Below, one piece after another: positions 26,861-36,117 of a DNA stretch of 64,000 nucleotides. The notes beneath the pieces were generated by a model, which made no database searches, was not told the origin of the DNA, and saw nothing but the letters and a program-made list of their open reading frames with translations. The stretch is from contig WTGV01000032.1 in NCBI GenBank assembly GCA_011525295.1, forward strand, positions 1 to 64,000. Reading direction: 5' to 3'. Each line of letters opens with the position of its first letter. Within the stretch, counting starts at the first letter, position 1. Source of the stretch: Pseudomonadales bacterium (GTDB lineage: Bacteria; Pseudomonadota; Gammaproteobacteria; Pseudomonadales; Azotimanducaceae). A program made the position numbers and the translations under genes.

Positions 26861-28234
26861 CTATTCAGTTTGGGTTTCGAACTGATCTTTTGTTAGAGAG
26901 AGTTTAATCCGCTCTCGTTCATCGCGTAATACTTCCACTTCGACGACTTGATTGCCGTCAGTGTCAGAATACACATCACTCCTTATGATCTGATCGTAGA
27001 CTTCCATTCCCATCTGGTCTGCTTCACTATCTGGCTCAATATCTGTTACGTTGTACACTATAATATCTCGGAAATCGTATCTATTAGATCCCCATTGCCC
27101 CATCCAAGTGTCGTCTGTTGGACGTACGCGTATCAAGGCGGAATCAGCAAATAGGGTTGCGCCTTCGAACGCAAATTTCTCTTCGCTGTAAAGTGGGCGA
27201 ATTTCTGCATACAGTGTCAATTTCTTACCATCACGGAAAAGTTCAATCGGGACGTTCTCACCTAGTTTGGCTCTTCGAATTTGATTCATCAATGAGTCCC
27301 ATTCCGCTATTGGTTCACCGTCAAATGAAATGATCACATCGTCGTCTTGTATGCCAGCGTCGTCAGCAGGCGAGCCTTCATCGACCGAGTCAATTCTGAC
27401 GCCATTAAAGGCATCTAAACCGTACATTCTGGCATAAGACGCTGGGTCGAATTTATCGTCGAACGGTCCCCTTCCTCCAACGCCAAGAAATCCACGAGAA
27501 ACCGATCCAAATTCGATGATTTGATCGATTGTTTCTTTCACCATGTTTGAAGGAATTGCGAAACCTATTCCTACACTTCCACTTGAACCGCCTATGATCG
27601 CGGTGTTGATACCGATAACCTCGCCATAGAAATTGATGAGTGGACCACCGGAGTTTCCTTGATTGATCGAAGCATCCGTTTGAATGAAATCTTCGACCTC
27701 TTCAATGTTTAGATTTTTCCTTCCAAGAGCACTGACAATTCCAGAAGTTACCGTATGTTGTAGCCTAAAAGGATTTCCAATGGCAACTACAAAGTCTCCC
27801 ACTCGCGTTTTGTCCGAATCCGCGAGCGTGAGTGCCTTTAAATCTTCAGCTTCAACCTCTAGAAGTGCGATATCTGAGTATCTGTCTTCGCCAACGACCG
27901 TCGCTTTGTAAGTTGTTCCATCGTGCAATGAAATACGAAGTTCGGTTGCATCACGAATTACATGTTCGTTAGTAACAATGTAGCCTTTGTCTGCATCAAT
28001 GATTACGCCTGATCCAATGGCTGTACGCGTGTTTCGTCGATACTGATTCCTTACATCATCGTCGTCAAAGATCCGCCTATCCGCTGAAATGTTTACCACT
28101 GAAGGAGTCACTGCTTCGATCAAAGGTGCGATAGTCTTGGGTCCGGTAAGTGCTGGCACTCCGCTAGCGAATGATCCGATCGCGATCAGCGAAAGTATGA
28201 ACAATGATCCAATTTGAACTCTTTTATAGCTCAT
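26861..28234 (-). CDS. HtrA/Deg-family periplasmic serine protease
   Basis: 457 residues from an ATG at 28234 with GGAG 7 bases upstream. Signal peptide of about 30 residues, then a trypsin-like protease with the triad His91 (NEHV), Asp121 (SDIALLE) and Ser195 (QGNSGGP). A PDZ domain follows (RGFLGVGGRG then EGSPADDAGIQDDDVIISFDG). The last ~110 residues contain a second, diverged PDZ-like part (PDSEADQMGMEVYDQI). Deg proteases degrade or refold damaged envelope proteins. The gene stands alone; the spacer upstream is over 300 bases. Confidence 0.92.
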   Translation of the reverse strand: MSYKRVQIGSLFILSLIAIGSFASGVPALTGPKTIAPLIEAVTPSVVNISADRRIFDDDDVRNQYRRNTRTAIGSGVIIDADKGYIVTNEHVIRDATELRISLHDGTTYKATVVGEDRYSDIALLEVEAEDLKALTLADSDKTRVGDFVVAIGNPFRLQHTVTSGIVSALGRKNLNIEEVEDFIQTDASINQGNSGGPLINFYGEVIGINTAIIGGSSGSVGIGFAIPSNMVKETIDQIIEFGSVSRGFLGVGGRGPFDDKFDPASYARMYGLDAFNGVRIDSVDEGSPADDAGIQDDDVIISFDGEPIAEWDSLMNQIRRAKLGENVPIELFRDGKKLTLYAEIRPLYSEEKFAFEGATLFADSALIRVRPTDDTWMGQWGSNRYDFRDIIVYNVTDIEPDSEADQMGMEVYDQIIRSDVYSDTDGNQVVEVEVLRDERERIKLSLTKDQFETQTE

Positions 28235-28572
28235 CAATTTCTCCAATGAAAAAAATGTACTGACCCTGTGGCAATTACTTATTCTGATTATATGCTAGTG
28301 TCTCTATTTAAATTTATCACTATAATTTCATACATGTTTGCAAATGTCTCAAACATCGGAGGAGAGGTACTTCTTCGTTAATCGTGGAGAAGGTGTCAGA
28401 CTGGATGTTGATAAATATTCAGCAATCTTTGATGAAGCGAGTGGACTTGGACATTGTGTCTGGTTCCGATATGTCTCAGACTTCAAAATGAGACACTACC
28501 GATTATATTTAGACTCGTACTGTACTAAATTGTTCAATTCGGGACACATGCACCAATTTGGGTAGTTGTGCG
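28235..28572. other. Intergenic spacer upstream of the HtrA gene
   Basis: 338 bases between the HtrA start and the FAD monooxygenase stop, both on the minus strand. It includes an AT-rich part near 28250-28330 that probably holds the HtrA promoter. ATGTCTCA(A/G)AC occurs twice (near 28344 and 28470) and GTCTCA/TGAGAC near 28473-28495 can form a small hairpin. A 75-codon plus-strand frame here has no good start site and no recognisable content. Confidence 0.35.
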
Positions 28573-29739
28573 TTAGACTGTTTCAAAACTGTAAATGTCC
28601 TTTGCGAGTCTTGCTACTGCCCATGTTGTACCCCAATCGCGAATCGTCGACCACGGAAAATCTAAACGATAGACAACGCCCATTTTCTCGGACTGTGCCT
28701 GAATTCGTTCCACGCGTTGCTTCCGGTACTCCACGAAAGACTCGATTGCTCTGTGTACGTTCATGTCGCAAGCTTTCATTCGATTCGCAATGGCGAGTGC
28801 ATCTTCAATAGCCAATGCTGCTCCTTGTGCGAGAAAGGGCATGGTCGTGTGAATTGCGTCTCCCAATAATACGATCCCGTTCTGACTCCACGCCAATTTC
28901 ATTCGCGCGTGATGGAAGAGTCCCCACCGAAACAGATGTCGTTCTTCGATACGTTCTATGATCTCATTCACTTCACGATGCCATCCATGAAAGTACTCGC
29001 GTAATTCTGTAAGATTGCCATTTTGTTTCCACTTACCAGAGAGGGTTTCCGACGATTTGGTTACGAAAACGAAGTTGTAGGTCCGCTGTGCATTGACGGG
29101 GTAATGGACGATATGTCCTGTCGTCCCGCACCATACGTTCGTATTCGATAAACTCTGGACAGCTGAGCTAGGCTCTTGCAGTACAGTTCGCCATGCTTGC
29201 CATTGGGAAAACTCTGGCTTTTCCGTGTTTCCCACGCACCTGCTGATCGTTGAATGAGTCCCGTCTGCACCGACCACCATAGGTGCTACGAATTTTCCTT
29301 TTGAAGTGTACAGATTTACTTTGCCTTTGGCTTGCTCGACTTCCTCCACGTCTACATGAGACATCAGTTCAATATTTATTCGTTTCTCGCACTCATTGCG
29401 CAGTACTCTCACTAGCTCAGACCGATGTATCTGTAGATAGGGGAACGAACAATATTGAGCGACTATTTCTTGCAATGGTACCCTGCACAGTACTTTGCCA
29501 GTCTTCCAATGTCTAGTGTCGAGGAATTGTGGTTCGTGAGACGCCTCAACTAGTGGCTTCTCTAGCCCAAGATGAAATAAGACTCGAGTAGCATTTGGCG
29601 TAAGCTGTATCCCGGCTCCGGTTTCGTCTTCATAGTTTGATCGCTCCAGTACCAGAGACGAGATTCCTACTTGGCTTAAAGCCAGAGCTGTAGATAGCCC
29701 GGCAACACCACCTCCCGCGATAATTACTTGGGCGTTCAT
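28573..29739 (-). CDS. FAD-dependent aromatic-type monooxygenase
   Basis: 388 residues from an ATG at 29739 (a GTG at 29757 would add six). The N-terminal VIIAGGGVAGLSTALALSQVG is the FAD dinucleotide fold, GADGTHSTIS is the DG motif, and LLGDAIHTTMPFLAQGAALAIEDA is the GD motif, the three hallmarks of group A flavin hydroxylases such as salicylate and 3-hydroxybenzoate hydroxylases. RHLFRWGLF before the GD motif also fits. These enzymes use NAD(P)H and O2 to hydroxylate small aromatics. No ring-cleavage genes are nearby, so the substrate is open. Confidence 0.88.
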   Translation of the reverse strand: MNAQVIIAGGGVAGLSTALALSQVGISSLVLERSNYEDETGAGIQLTPNATRVLFHLGLEKPLVEASHEPQFLDTRHWKTGKVLCRVPLQEIVAQYCSFPYLQIHRSELVRVLRNECEKRINIELMSHVDVEEVEQAKGKVNLYTSKGKFVAPMVVGADGTHSTISRCVGNTEKPEFSQWQAWRTVLQEPSSAVQSLSNTNVWCGTTGHIVHYPVNAQRTYNFVFVTKSSETLSGKWKQNGNLTELREYFHGWHREVNEIIERIEERHLFRWGLFHHARMKLAWSQNGIVLLGDAIHTTMPFLAQGAALAIEDALAIANRMKACDMNVHRAIESFVEYRKQRVERIQAQSEKMGVVYRLDFPWSTIRDWGTTWAVARLAKDIYSFETV

Positions 29740-29819
29740 ATTCCCAATCGAAGTCACCGCAGGTTCAACCTAACTCAATAGAAAGTCGGGTTGCCTAAAA
29801 GAACGAGTTTTTGGTTCGT

Positions 29820-30479
29820 TTATGTTTGATGTGGTACGAATCTAAGATAGGGGAGAGGAGCATTCCAACCGTTCGGGTATCTTTTTCGCGCCTCTTCGTC
29901 TGGAATACTCGGTACGATAATTACAGGATCTCCGTTATTCCAATTTACGGGCGTTGCGACTGCTTGTTTCACCGTGAGTTGGCAGGAGTCTATCAGTCGA
30001 AGAACTTCGTCGAAATTTCTACCCGATGTCATGGGATAGGTCAGTATCGCCTTGATTTTTTTGTCTGGTGCGATGATGAAAACCGATCTCACGGTGGCAT
30101 TCTCCGCGGCCGTTCGACCGACGCTTGAGTCGCCGGCACCAGCGGGAAGCATGTCGTAAATTTTTGCGATGGAAAGATGAGGATCCCCGATAATGGGGTA
30201 GGTAACCTTATTACCTTGACTAGCTTCGATGTCCGGTAACCAGTCGAAATGACTGTCTACCGAATCAACTGAGAGACCGATAATCTTGCAGTTGCGGGCA
30301 CTAAATTCCTCCGCTAAACCTGCTAAGCAACCCAACTCTGTAGTACATACTGGAGTGAAATCCTTGGGATGGGAGAACAATACGACCCAACTATCTCCGA
30401 TCCAGTCGTGGAAAGAAATTTCCCCATGCGTGGTTTGAGCCGTGAAATCTGGCGCGATCGAGTCGATTCTTAAAGTCAT
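29820..30479 (-). CDS. 1-Cys peroxiredoxin (Prx6 type)
   Basis: 219 residues, the length of Prx6-type enzymes. The active site is LFSHPKDFTPVCTTELG with the peroxidatic cysteine. DSHFDWLPDI and ATVRSVFIIAPDKKIKAIL are typical of this branch, as is the long C-terminal region ending PYLRFVP. It reduces H2O2 and alkyl peroxides. Placed just downstream of modC on the same strand but 68 bases away. Confidence 0.93.
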   Translation of the reverse strand: MTLRIDSIAPDFTAQTTHGEISFHDWIGDSWVVLFSHPKDFTPVCTTELGCLAGLAEEFSARNCKIIGLSVDSVDSHFDWLPDIEASQGNKVTYPIIGDPHLSIAKIYDMLPAGAGDSSVGRTAAENATVRSVFIIAPDKKIKAILTYPMTSGRNFDEVLRLIDSCQLTVKQAVATPVNWNNGDPVIIVPSIPDEEARKRYPNGWNAPLPYLRFVPHQT

Positions 30480-30547
30480 AACTTATTCCAAAACAAAAAG
30501 TGATTGAAAGGAAGGACACAAATTATGCAAACGGTTTGCGGCGTGAA

Positions 30548-31633
30548 TTACGCTTCTAGAGTCGCGCTTTTGATCAATGCATAAACCTCGACATTTTCTT
30601 GCAGCCCAAGTTCTTGCATCGAAGCTCGAGTAATCGTTGCGCTGAAATTTTCAGTACCACACTTCAACCGAATCGACACGAAAGGACTAGCGGGCGTATG
30701 TTCAAGTCCCAAAATCCTGCATCTCAGCAAGTTGCGAATGCTCGTGTTGACTGGTTTAGTGGTCGCGATCGCAACATCTCGATCTTGTATTCGGATGGGT
30801 ACCGAACCCTTGAAATGTGGTAGTTCTGACATCGGAATTACCATGGTTTGGTCGTCGATCTTGAATTGAGCCAGGGACAACTCCTCGTCATAACTCAAGA
30901 ATTCAGCATTTATCAAGGAACTCTTTGCTGTCTGTTCTGGCAAGTCAATGTCAGAAATTGCATGAATCACTTCATCAACGCGGCCGCTTGCTAACACATT
31001 TCCATCCCGTAATACGAGCGCATTGGTACATAAGCGCGCGACTTCAGTGAAATCGTGAGTCACATAGAGCATCGGCAATGGGCGATCATCGAGAATCCCT
31101 TCCAAATAGGGTAATAAGTCGCGTTTCCGATCCATATCGATGGTAGAAAGTGGTTCATCTAGTAATATCAAATCTGGGTCGGAAACTAGAGCTCTGGCGA
31201 GAGCAACGCGACTCGTTTCCCCTCCTGATAGAGTAGTCGGTTTTCTTTTGAGCAACGATTCGAGTTCAAACCTCGTGATCAGATCGGATAAAGAGTTCGT
31301 CGAGCTCTTGTCGCTACGATTGGTTGCTAGCTGGAACGCGAATTGAAGATTACGAGCAACCGTCATATGAGGAAATAGCTTCGGAGTCTGTGAAACGTAC
31401 CCTAGTTTGCGTTTTCGCGTGGGTACAGAAACACGGGAACAACTTTCGAGCCACACTTCATCATTTACGCGGATTGTTCCTGTAGCTTGATCTAAACCCG
31501 AGATCGCACGGAGTAGGCTAGTTTTACCACTTCCATTCCGGCCGACGATGGCGGTAGCACTGCTCGAACTAAGTTCAGCTTGAACCTTTAACTCAAAGTT
31601 TCCCCGTTTGGAGTGAAGGTCAAATCTCAGCAT
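30548..31633 (-). CDS. modC: Molybdate ABC transporter ATP-binding protein
   Basis: 361 residues from an ATG at 31633 whose A is shared with the modB stop (TAATG); upstream codons of the open frame lie inside modB. Walker A is GRNGSGKTS, the signature is LSGGETSRVALARAL, Walker B is LILLDEPLS, and the switch His is in YVTHDF. The C-terminal ~120 residues form the oxyanion-binding TOBE/MOP-like domain usual in ModC. Together with modA and modB it imports molybdate for the molybdenum cofactor. Last gene of the set. Confidence 0.93.
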   Translation of the reverse strand: MLRFDLHSKRGNFELKVQAELSSSSATAIVGRNGSGKTSLLRAISGLDQATGTIRVNDEVWLESCSRVSVPTRKRKLGYVSQTPKLFPHMTVARNLQFAFQLATNRSDKSSTNSLSDLITRFELESLLKRKPTTLSGGETSRVALARALVSDPDLILLDEPLSTIDMDRKRDLLPYLEGILDDRPLPMLYVTHDFTEVARLCTNALVLRDGNVLASGRVDEVIHAISDIDLPEQTAKSSLINAEFLSYDEELSLAQFKIDDQTMVIPMSELPHFKGSVPIRIQDRDVAIATTKPVNTSIRNLLRCRILGLEHTPASPFVSIRLKCGTENFSATITRASMQELGLQENVEVYALIKSATLEA

Positions 31634-32310
31634 TAATTCAGTCCGATTCGAGTGCCCCGGTTCCACGAGTACACAAAAACGAGTGTGATAAAACTAAACA
31701 CCAAGAGGCCCCCTGCAAGTAAGTGTGCGTCTGCATAGTTCAGAGTTTCAACGTTTTCGTAGATCGCGATGGAGACCACGCGTGTTTTTCCGGGGATGTT
31801 TCCGCCGATCATGAGAACCACTCCAAATTCACCTACAGTATGTGCGAAGGTGAGCACCAGCGCTGTGATTATTCCTCTAACAGAAGAGGGAAGAATCACG
31901 TTCAGAATCGTGGTCCATGCGTTCGCGCCCAGAACTTTCGCAGTTTCGAGAAGTTCTTGATCAAGTTGTTCAAACGCGACCTTCAGTGGTTGGATCATAA
32001 ACGGCATCGAGTAGATCACCGATGCTAGTACTAGGCCATGAAACGTAAACGTGAGGGTTTCACCGGTCATCCACACAAAAAAGGAACCAAGCGGCGCGTG
32101 CGGATTAAACAACAACAGGAAGTAGAAGCCGAGAACCGTGGGGGGTAGAACCAGTGGCAAGGTCGTTAGCGCTTCCACAACTGACTTTCCTTTAGCTTCT
32201 GTACGTGCGAGCCACCACGCTATTGGAGCACCAATTAAAAACAGGATGACGGTGGTTACTGCTGCTAGCTGGATTGTTATCCAGATCGCTGAAAGATTAG
32301 CGGAGTTCAA
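31633..32310 (-). CDS. modB: Molybdate ABC transporter permease
   Basis: 225 residues with five or six membrane helices and the EAA-type cytoplasmic loop (AKVLGANAWTTILNVILPSSV) that docks ModC. ModB-specific segments PLVLPPTVLGFY and AHTVGEFGVVLMIGGNIPG are present. Start is a TTG at 32310 overlapping the modA stop as TTGA, so translation is coupled; there is no better ATG nearby. Confidence 0.93.
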   Translation of the reverse strand: MNSANLSAIWITIQLAAVTTVILFLIGAPIAWWLARTEAKGKSVVEALTTLPLVLPPTVLGFYFLLLFNPHAPLGSFFVWMTGETLTFTFHGLVLASVIYSMPFMIQPLKVAFEQLDQELLETAKVLGANAWTTILNVILPSSVRGIITALVLTFAHTVGEFGVVLMIGGNIPGKTRVVSIAIYENVETLNYADAHLLAGGLLVFSFITLVFVYSWNRGTRIGLN

Positions 32311-33074
32311 TCAAACACATAGCCATTGCTTCGAATAATAGCCTTTGCATCATCACTCTGAACAAAGTCCAGGAATTCGCGAGCATTCGCTTCATTTTTT
32401 GTACTACTCAAGATTATGGCATCCTGACGTAAAGGACTGTAATATTTCTCTGGGATAATGTAGTAGTACTCGTCGCTTAGTTCGTCATCAAGAACAGACG
32501 ACAACGCAACCATTCCCACGTCGGCGTTGCCAGAGTGTGCGATCGCGTAGGCTTTTCCCACGTTGTCTGCGGATATCACTTTTTTGTTCTCGTTTGACAA
32601 GGCGACCTCTAGTGCGTCGAAGACTTCCTCTGCCGCGGCACCGTAAGGCGCGAGTTTTGGATTCGCAAATACGATCCGGTTGAATTCCAGATTTTCGAAG
32701 AGTTCACGGGCGGTTTGTTCGTAGTTTCGTTTTGGATTTAACATGAAACACAAACGTCCAAGTGCATAGGTCATACGGGAGTCGTCGATTCCTAGATTTT
32801 CCTCAATAATCGCTTCGATTTTTTCCTGGTCCGCGGAAAAGAAAACATCATAGGGTGCGCCATTTTTGGCTTGAGCAAAGAGCTGTCCCGAGGAACCAGC
32901 TACTACAGTTATCTCTAAATCCGATTCTTCTTCAAACTTGTTAATCAGCTCTTCAGCCGTAGTCAGAAAATTTGTCGCGACTGCAATCGTGAGTTCCTCT
33001 GCAACGAGGTTGACACCATTCCACAGGTACAGTATGAAACAACAACCTACGATGACTCGATTAAATCGATTCAC
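32307..33074 (-). CDS. modA: Molybdate-binding periplasmic protein
   Basis: 255 residues from a GTG at 33074 with GAGAG just upstream; a TTG at 33110 is also in frame. Signal peptide, then LTIAVATNFLTTAEELINKFEEE, AGSSGQLFAQAKNGAPYDVFFSAD and ALGRLCFML, the standard ModA pattern with Ser residues that bind the oxyanion. The gene starts inside the end of the SDR gene (14-base overlap), so it is coupled to it. Binds molybdate or tungstate and hands it to ModB. Confidence 0.92.
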   Translation of the reverse strand: MNRFNRVIVGCCFILYLWNGVNLVAEELTIAVATNFLTTAEELINKFEEESDLEITVVAGSSGQLFAQAKNGAPYDVFFSADQEKIEAIIEENLGIDDSRMTYALGRLCFMLNPKRNYEQTARELFENLEFNRIVFANPKLAPYGAAAEEVFDALEVALSNENKKVISADNVGKAYAIAHSGNADVGMVALSSVLDDELSDEYYYIIPEKYYSPLRQDAIILSSTKNEANAREFLDFVQSDDAKAIIRSNGYVFD

Positions 33075-33825
33075 GATAACTCTCAGCTGCGTCGATCGGA
33101 GTAAAGCCAACAGTGTGGTACGCGTGGGTCAAGTCTCTATAGCCCCATTTGTTATTTGAAGTGACAAAAAAAGTCGTGAATTTCATGGGATCCTTCACGT
33201 TAACGCAGGCCATTAGCGCGTTGACAACATCTCTTTGACTACACCATGTTGCCCAATCTCGATCTTTTTGCGGTTTGTTTTCTCGGTTCACATAGCCGAT
33301 GCGAACACAGAACGCCCGCATTTCAGAGGAATCGGCAAAGTTTCGACAAATTGCTTCACCCCAGATCTTCGTCGATCCGTAGAGACCCGATGACCAGACA
33401 GGGTATTTGTGATCTATCCTAACGAAATCCTCAGAGACATTTGAGTAGTTGCCCTGGACAATAGATTGGTAAGGCTCGATAGTTTCGTAGCCAGTGACGG
33501 TAGCACCACTACTCGCGAAGATAAATCTGCGACATTTCGACTCCCTAGCTAGTTTGAGTACGTTGTAGGTTCCCACAACGTTTGTTGTGTGGAGGTCTGA
33601 CCACGAATGTCGACCGCCTGCTTTGGCTGCTAAGTGTACTACTGTGTCGATACCGTTGAACGCTGACCGAATTGCGACTTCATCGGCAATATCGGCTTGA
33701 GTGGTCGGTACCCCTTCGACTGCACTACGATTTAGCGCACTTACTTCATAAAAGCGCTCAAGTTCAGGCCGAAGAATAGAACCGATCAACCCACTTAGGC
33801 CGGTAACTAATACTCTACGTGCCAT
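33061..33825 (-). CDS. NAD-dependent epimerase/dehydratase (extended SDR)
   Basis: 254 residues. The Rossmann loop VLVTGLSGLIGS at the N-terminus, HLAAKAGG, FASSGATVTGYE and the catalytic YGSTK identify an extended SDR. Length and motifs are like uronate dehydrogenases and short sugar-nucleotide epimerases. It is the first gene of the minus-strand set that continues into modA with overlap. A link to molybdate transport is not obvious; sharing a transcript may be accidental or may tie it to a molybdenum-dependent pathway. Confidence 0.82.
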   Translation of the reverse strand: MARRVLVTGLSGLIGSILRPELERFYEVSALNRSAVEGVPTTQADIADEVAIRSAFNGIDTVVHLAAKAGGRHSWSDLHTTNVVGTYNVLKLARESKCRRFIFASSGATVTGYETIEPYQSIVQGNYSNVSEDFVRIDHKYPVWSSGLYGSTKIWGEAICRNFADSSEMRAFCVRIGYVNRENKPQKDRDWATWCSQRDVVNALMACVNVKDPMKFTTFFVTSNNKWGYRDLTHAYHTVGFTPIDAAESYRESI

Positions 33826-33944
33826 CGGGTATGTGCAATTTCATCTAGTAAACTTGCATGACTCAACTTTAGTATTGATAAACGATTCAAGGCTAAAATT
33901 ACCGTAATTTTCTACTTCAAACGTATTTCAAACAAGGGAGTGTA

Positions 33945-34109
33945 ATGAACAAATACCAGTGTCTAACTTGCGGGTACGTCTATGACGAAGCCATAGGAGA
34001 ACCCATCGACGGAATCCCTCCGGGAACTCGCTGGGAAGATGTACCAGAAGATTGGGTCTGTCCGGAATGCGGTACGCCAAAGAGCGATTTCGACATGGTG
34101 GAAGTATAA
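33945..34109 (+). CDS. Rubredoxin
   Basis: 54 residues. Two CxxC iron-binding pairs, [13 protein letters not shown] and [11 protein letters not shown], and the core [16 protein letters not shown] are diagnostic. It is a one-iron electron carrier in the cytoplasm, which in aerobes commonly serves alkane hydroxylases or peroxide/oxygen-reducing enzymes. AGGGAG precedes the ATG at normal spacing. Monocistronic; no rubredoxin reductase is adjacent. Confidence 0.96.
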   Translation: MNKYQCLTCGYVYDEAIGEPIDGIPPGTRWEDVPEDWVCPECGTPKSDFDMVEV

Positions 34110-34475
34110 GTCTTCATTCTTCAAAAAAAAGTGCGACGAGACAATCTGCATTAACTATACGAAATTCTTCCTTGGATTGCGTACATAGATCAGACTTGAA
34201 GAGAATTTCTAAGTCAATTAATCACGAAAAGTGCTCAACTACGAGTGGAAGTCGTTCGATCAGAACGATTCGTAGCGGCTGTTTGTTCTTCATCATTGGT
34301 CCGTTTCACTGGCGACCGCCGGTATTCTTTCAGGACAATCAGAGTGAATTGTTATTCTCAAGGACATTTTTGTAGGATTATTGTGAAGACTCCCGTAAAT
34401 ATTGTGGGGTACGTTTTCTAGATAGAACATATAACCAATGAAGAGTATCTCAACGAATATACAAACTTAGAAATC
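34110..34475. other. Intergenic spacer between rubredoxin and ImmA/IrrE genes
   Basis: 366 bases with no coding frame of interest. The last 100 bases before 34476 are AT-rich and probably hold the promoter of the metallopeptidase gene. CGATCAGAACG-type short inverted bases near 34255 are too weak to call a site. Nothing else seen. Confidence 0.3.
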
Positions 34476-35585
34476 ATGGCATTAGTACCAATTAGCCGGA
34501 GAGCCCTCTCGTGGGCAGTAGCAGAATCAGGTATTCCCAAGACTTCGCTTGACACTCTCCTTAGAGTACCAATTGGAACCGTCGAGAGCTGGATCGAAGG
34601 GGATGACCAGCCAAATCAGTCACAATTCAAACGACTGAAAGAACGATTGAGACGACCAGCTGCGATATTCTTCATGGAAACCCCACCCGCGACAGCGGAA
34701 TCAGCTGTCGCCATGAGATTTGGTTTCGGCGCGACAGGTAGGGCAAGAACTCCAAAAGAGAGACTTGTCATTCGAGACTCGTTACGGGTGCGAGATTTTG
34801 TTAGCGATTTGAGAGATGAATTGGGGCGAAGGCAAATGAACGTTCCTACATATTCAACTAATGAGAGTCCTGAAAGGGTCGCCAGTGCAGTAAGGCAAGA
34901 ATTTTTCGGAATCTCTGTGGAAGATCAAATGTCTTGGAAAACACCGACAGAAGCGTTTCGCAAGTGGAGATCTTTAATTGAGCGAATGGACATCCTAGTG
35001 TTTCTTTACCCCATCGGCGAAGACTCTGCGCGGGGTTTCTCGTTTGCTACACAACCTCCGCCTGTAATTGGTGTTAGTTCCACTTGGGATGCGACAGTTC
35101 GTGTATACACGCTCTTTCACGAGCTTGGTCACATTCTCACCCGCACAAACTCTTCTTGTGTCGAAGACTTGGTAAAAGGGGTATCGATCGATCCAATCGA
35201 AAGATGGTGCGAAAATTTTGCGGCCTCATTCCTCATGCCTCGTCCGGAAATCGAGAAACTCACCAGTCAAAATCAGGCCACCGATCCTATTGCGTCGGCA
35301 ACACGAATTGCGAATAAGTTATTTGTCAGTCGTAAGTCTGCTCTACTCCGGTTAGTCGAAATCGGACACGCGAATTGGGATGACTTTCGAAGATTGCAGT
35401 CTAAATACGAGAAAAAGAAGTCGGGTGGTCGTCCAGATTCCAGTCAAAAACGTTCTCGGGATGTCGCGCGGAGAGACACATACGGAGGTTGTCTTTCCAT
35501 CGTGGATGATGCATACAAGGCAGGATTTGTTAGCGAGTCAGACATAAGGACATATCTCAGGATGTATCCCAATGAGCTAAACTAG
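34476..35585 (+). CDS. ImmA/IrrE-family metallopeptidase with XRE-like N-terminus
   Basis: 369 residues. Residues ~5-65 resemble a degenerate XRE helix-turn-helix (LLRVPIGTVESWIEG). The zinc peptidase motif is HELGH at 215-219, followed by WCENFAASFLMP with the downstream acidic ligand. The C-terminus has a helical region (SRKSALLRLVEIGH) and a charged linker. ImmA/IrrE proteins cleave repressors or DNA-damage regulators. The DUF4411 gene begins right after it, and this pair is widespread as a mobile, toxin-antitoxin-like module. Confidence 0.88.
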   Translation: MALVPISRRALSWAVAESGIPKTSLDTLLRVPIGTVESWIEGDDQPNQSQFKRLKERLRRPAAIFFMETPPATAESAVAMRFGFGATGRARTPKERLVIRDSLRVRDFVSDLRDELGRRQMNVPTYSTNESPERVASAVRQEFFGISVEDQMSWKTPTEAFRKWRSLIERMDILVFLYPIGEDSARGFSFATQPPPVIGVSSTWDATVRVYTLFHELGHILTRTNSSCVEDLVKGVSIDPIERWCENFAASFLMPRPEIEKLTSQNQATDPIASATRIANKLFVSRKSALLRLVEIGHANWDDFRRLQSKYEKKKSGGRPDSSQKRSRDVARRDTYGGCLSIVDDAYKAGFVSESDIRTYLRMYPNELN

Positions 35586-35586
35586 G

Positions 35587-36117
35587 GTGGATCTCCTTGA
35601 AGGACAGACTTGGGTGATAGACACCTCGTCTTTAATAAATGTCAAGGAATTGGTTAAGATCGAGTTTCGACAGGGGATCTTTAGTAAATTGGAAATTGCG
35701 TGCAACGAAGGGAAGCTTGTGTATCCGATCGAGGTTATCGCTGAGCTAAAAAACGGCGTGAAGCAGGGAGAATCTGACCCGCCATTGACGTGGGCTAAAA
35801 AGAACAAGAAATTGGGATGTCGGCTAGGACGGTGTTTTGATGAATTGTCAGAGGTCATGAACCATCCTGTTGCTAAACTCACGCCGGATGCTAATCAGTC
35901 GGTTGGTGAAGACGATGCAGACCCGCATGTGCTCGCCACGGCTCTAAAGATTGTCTCATTGGGCGGCAACCCAATTGTGGTGACACAGGAATCGAGAAAA
36001 CGTCATCCTCAAGTGCCCCTCAACATAGCAGCAGGAGCACTCGGTTTACCCTCCATTAATCTTTATGCGCTGTTGATTGCTATAAACGCTTGGTCGGACG
36101 ACATGAAAGTTCTTTGA
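35587..36117 (+). CDS. DUF4411 PIN-like protein, partner of the ImmA/IrrE gene
   Basis: 176 residues from a GTG at 35587, one base after the upstream stop; a GTG at 35614 with AAGGA before it would start the protein at VIDTSSLINV. WVIDTSSLI holds the first Asp of a PIN-like nuclease fold; DDADPHVLATAL in the middle and VTQESR toward the end fit the remaining acidic/polar positions. The C-terminus NIAAGALGLPSINLYALL is typical of DUF4411. Likely an RNase acting with the metallopeptidase; whether as a toxin or in defence is not known from sequence. Confidence 0.85.
   Translation: MDLLEGQTWVIDTSSLINVKELVKIEFRQGIFSKLEIACNEGKLVYPIEVIAELKNGVKQGESDPPLTWAKKNKKLGCRLGRCFDELSEVMNHPVAKLTPDANQSVGEDDADPHVLATALKIVSLGGNPIVVTQESRKRHPQVPLNIAAGALGLPSINLYALLIAINAWSDDMKVL

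Noticed and set aside
28338..28565. 75-codon plus-strand frame in the HtrA upstream region
   Set aside because: TTG start without ribosome-binding site, no recognisable domain; overlaps the likely promoter region.
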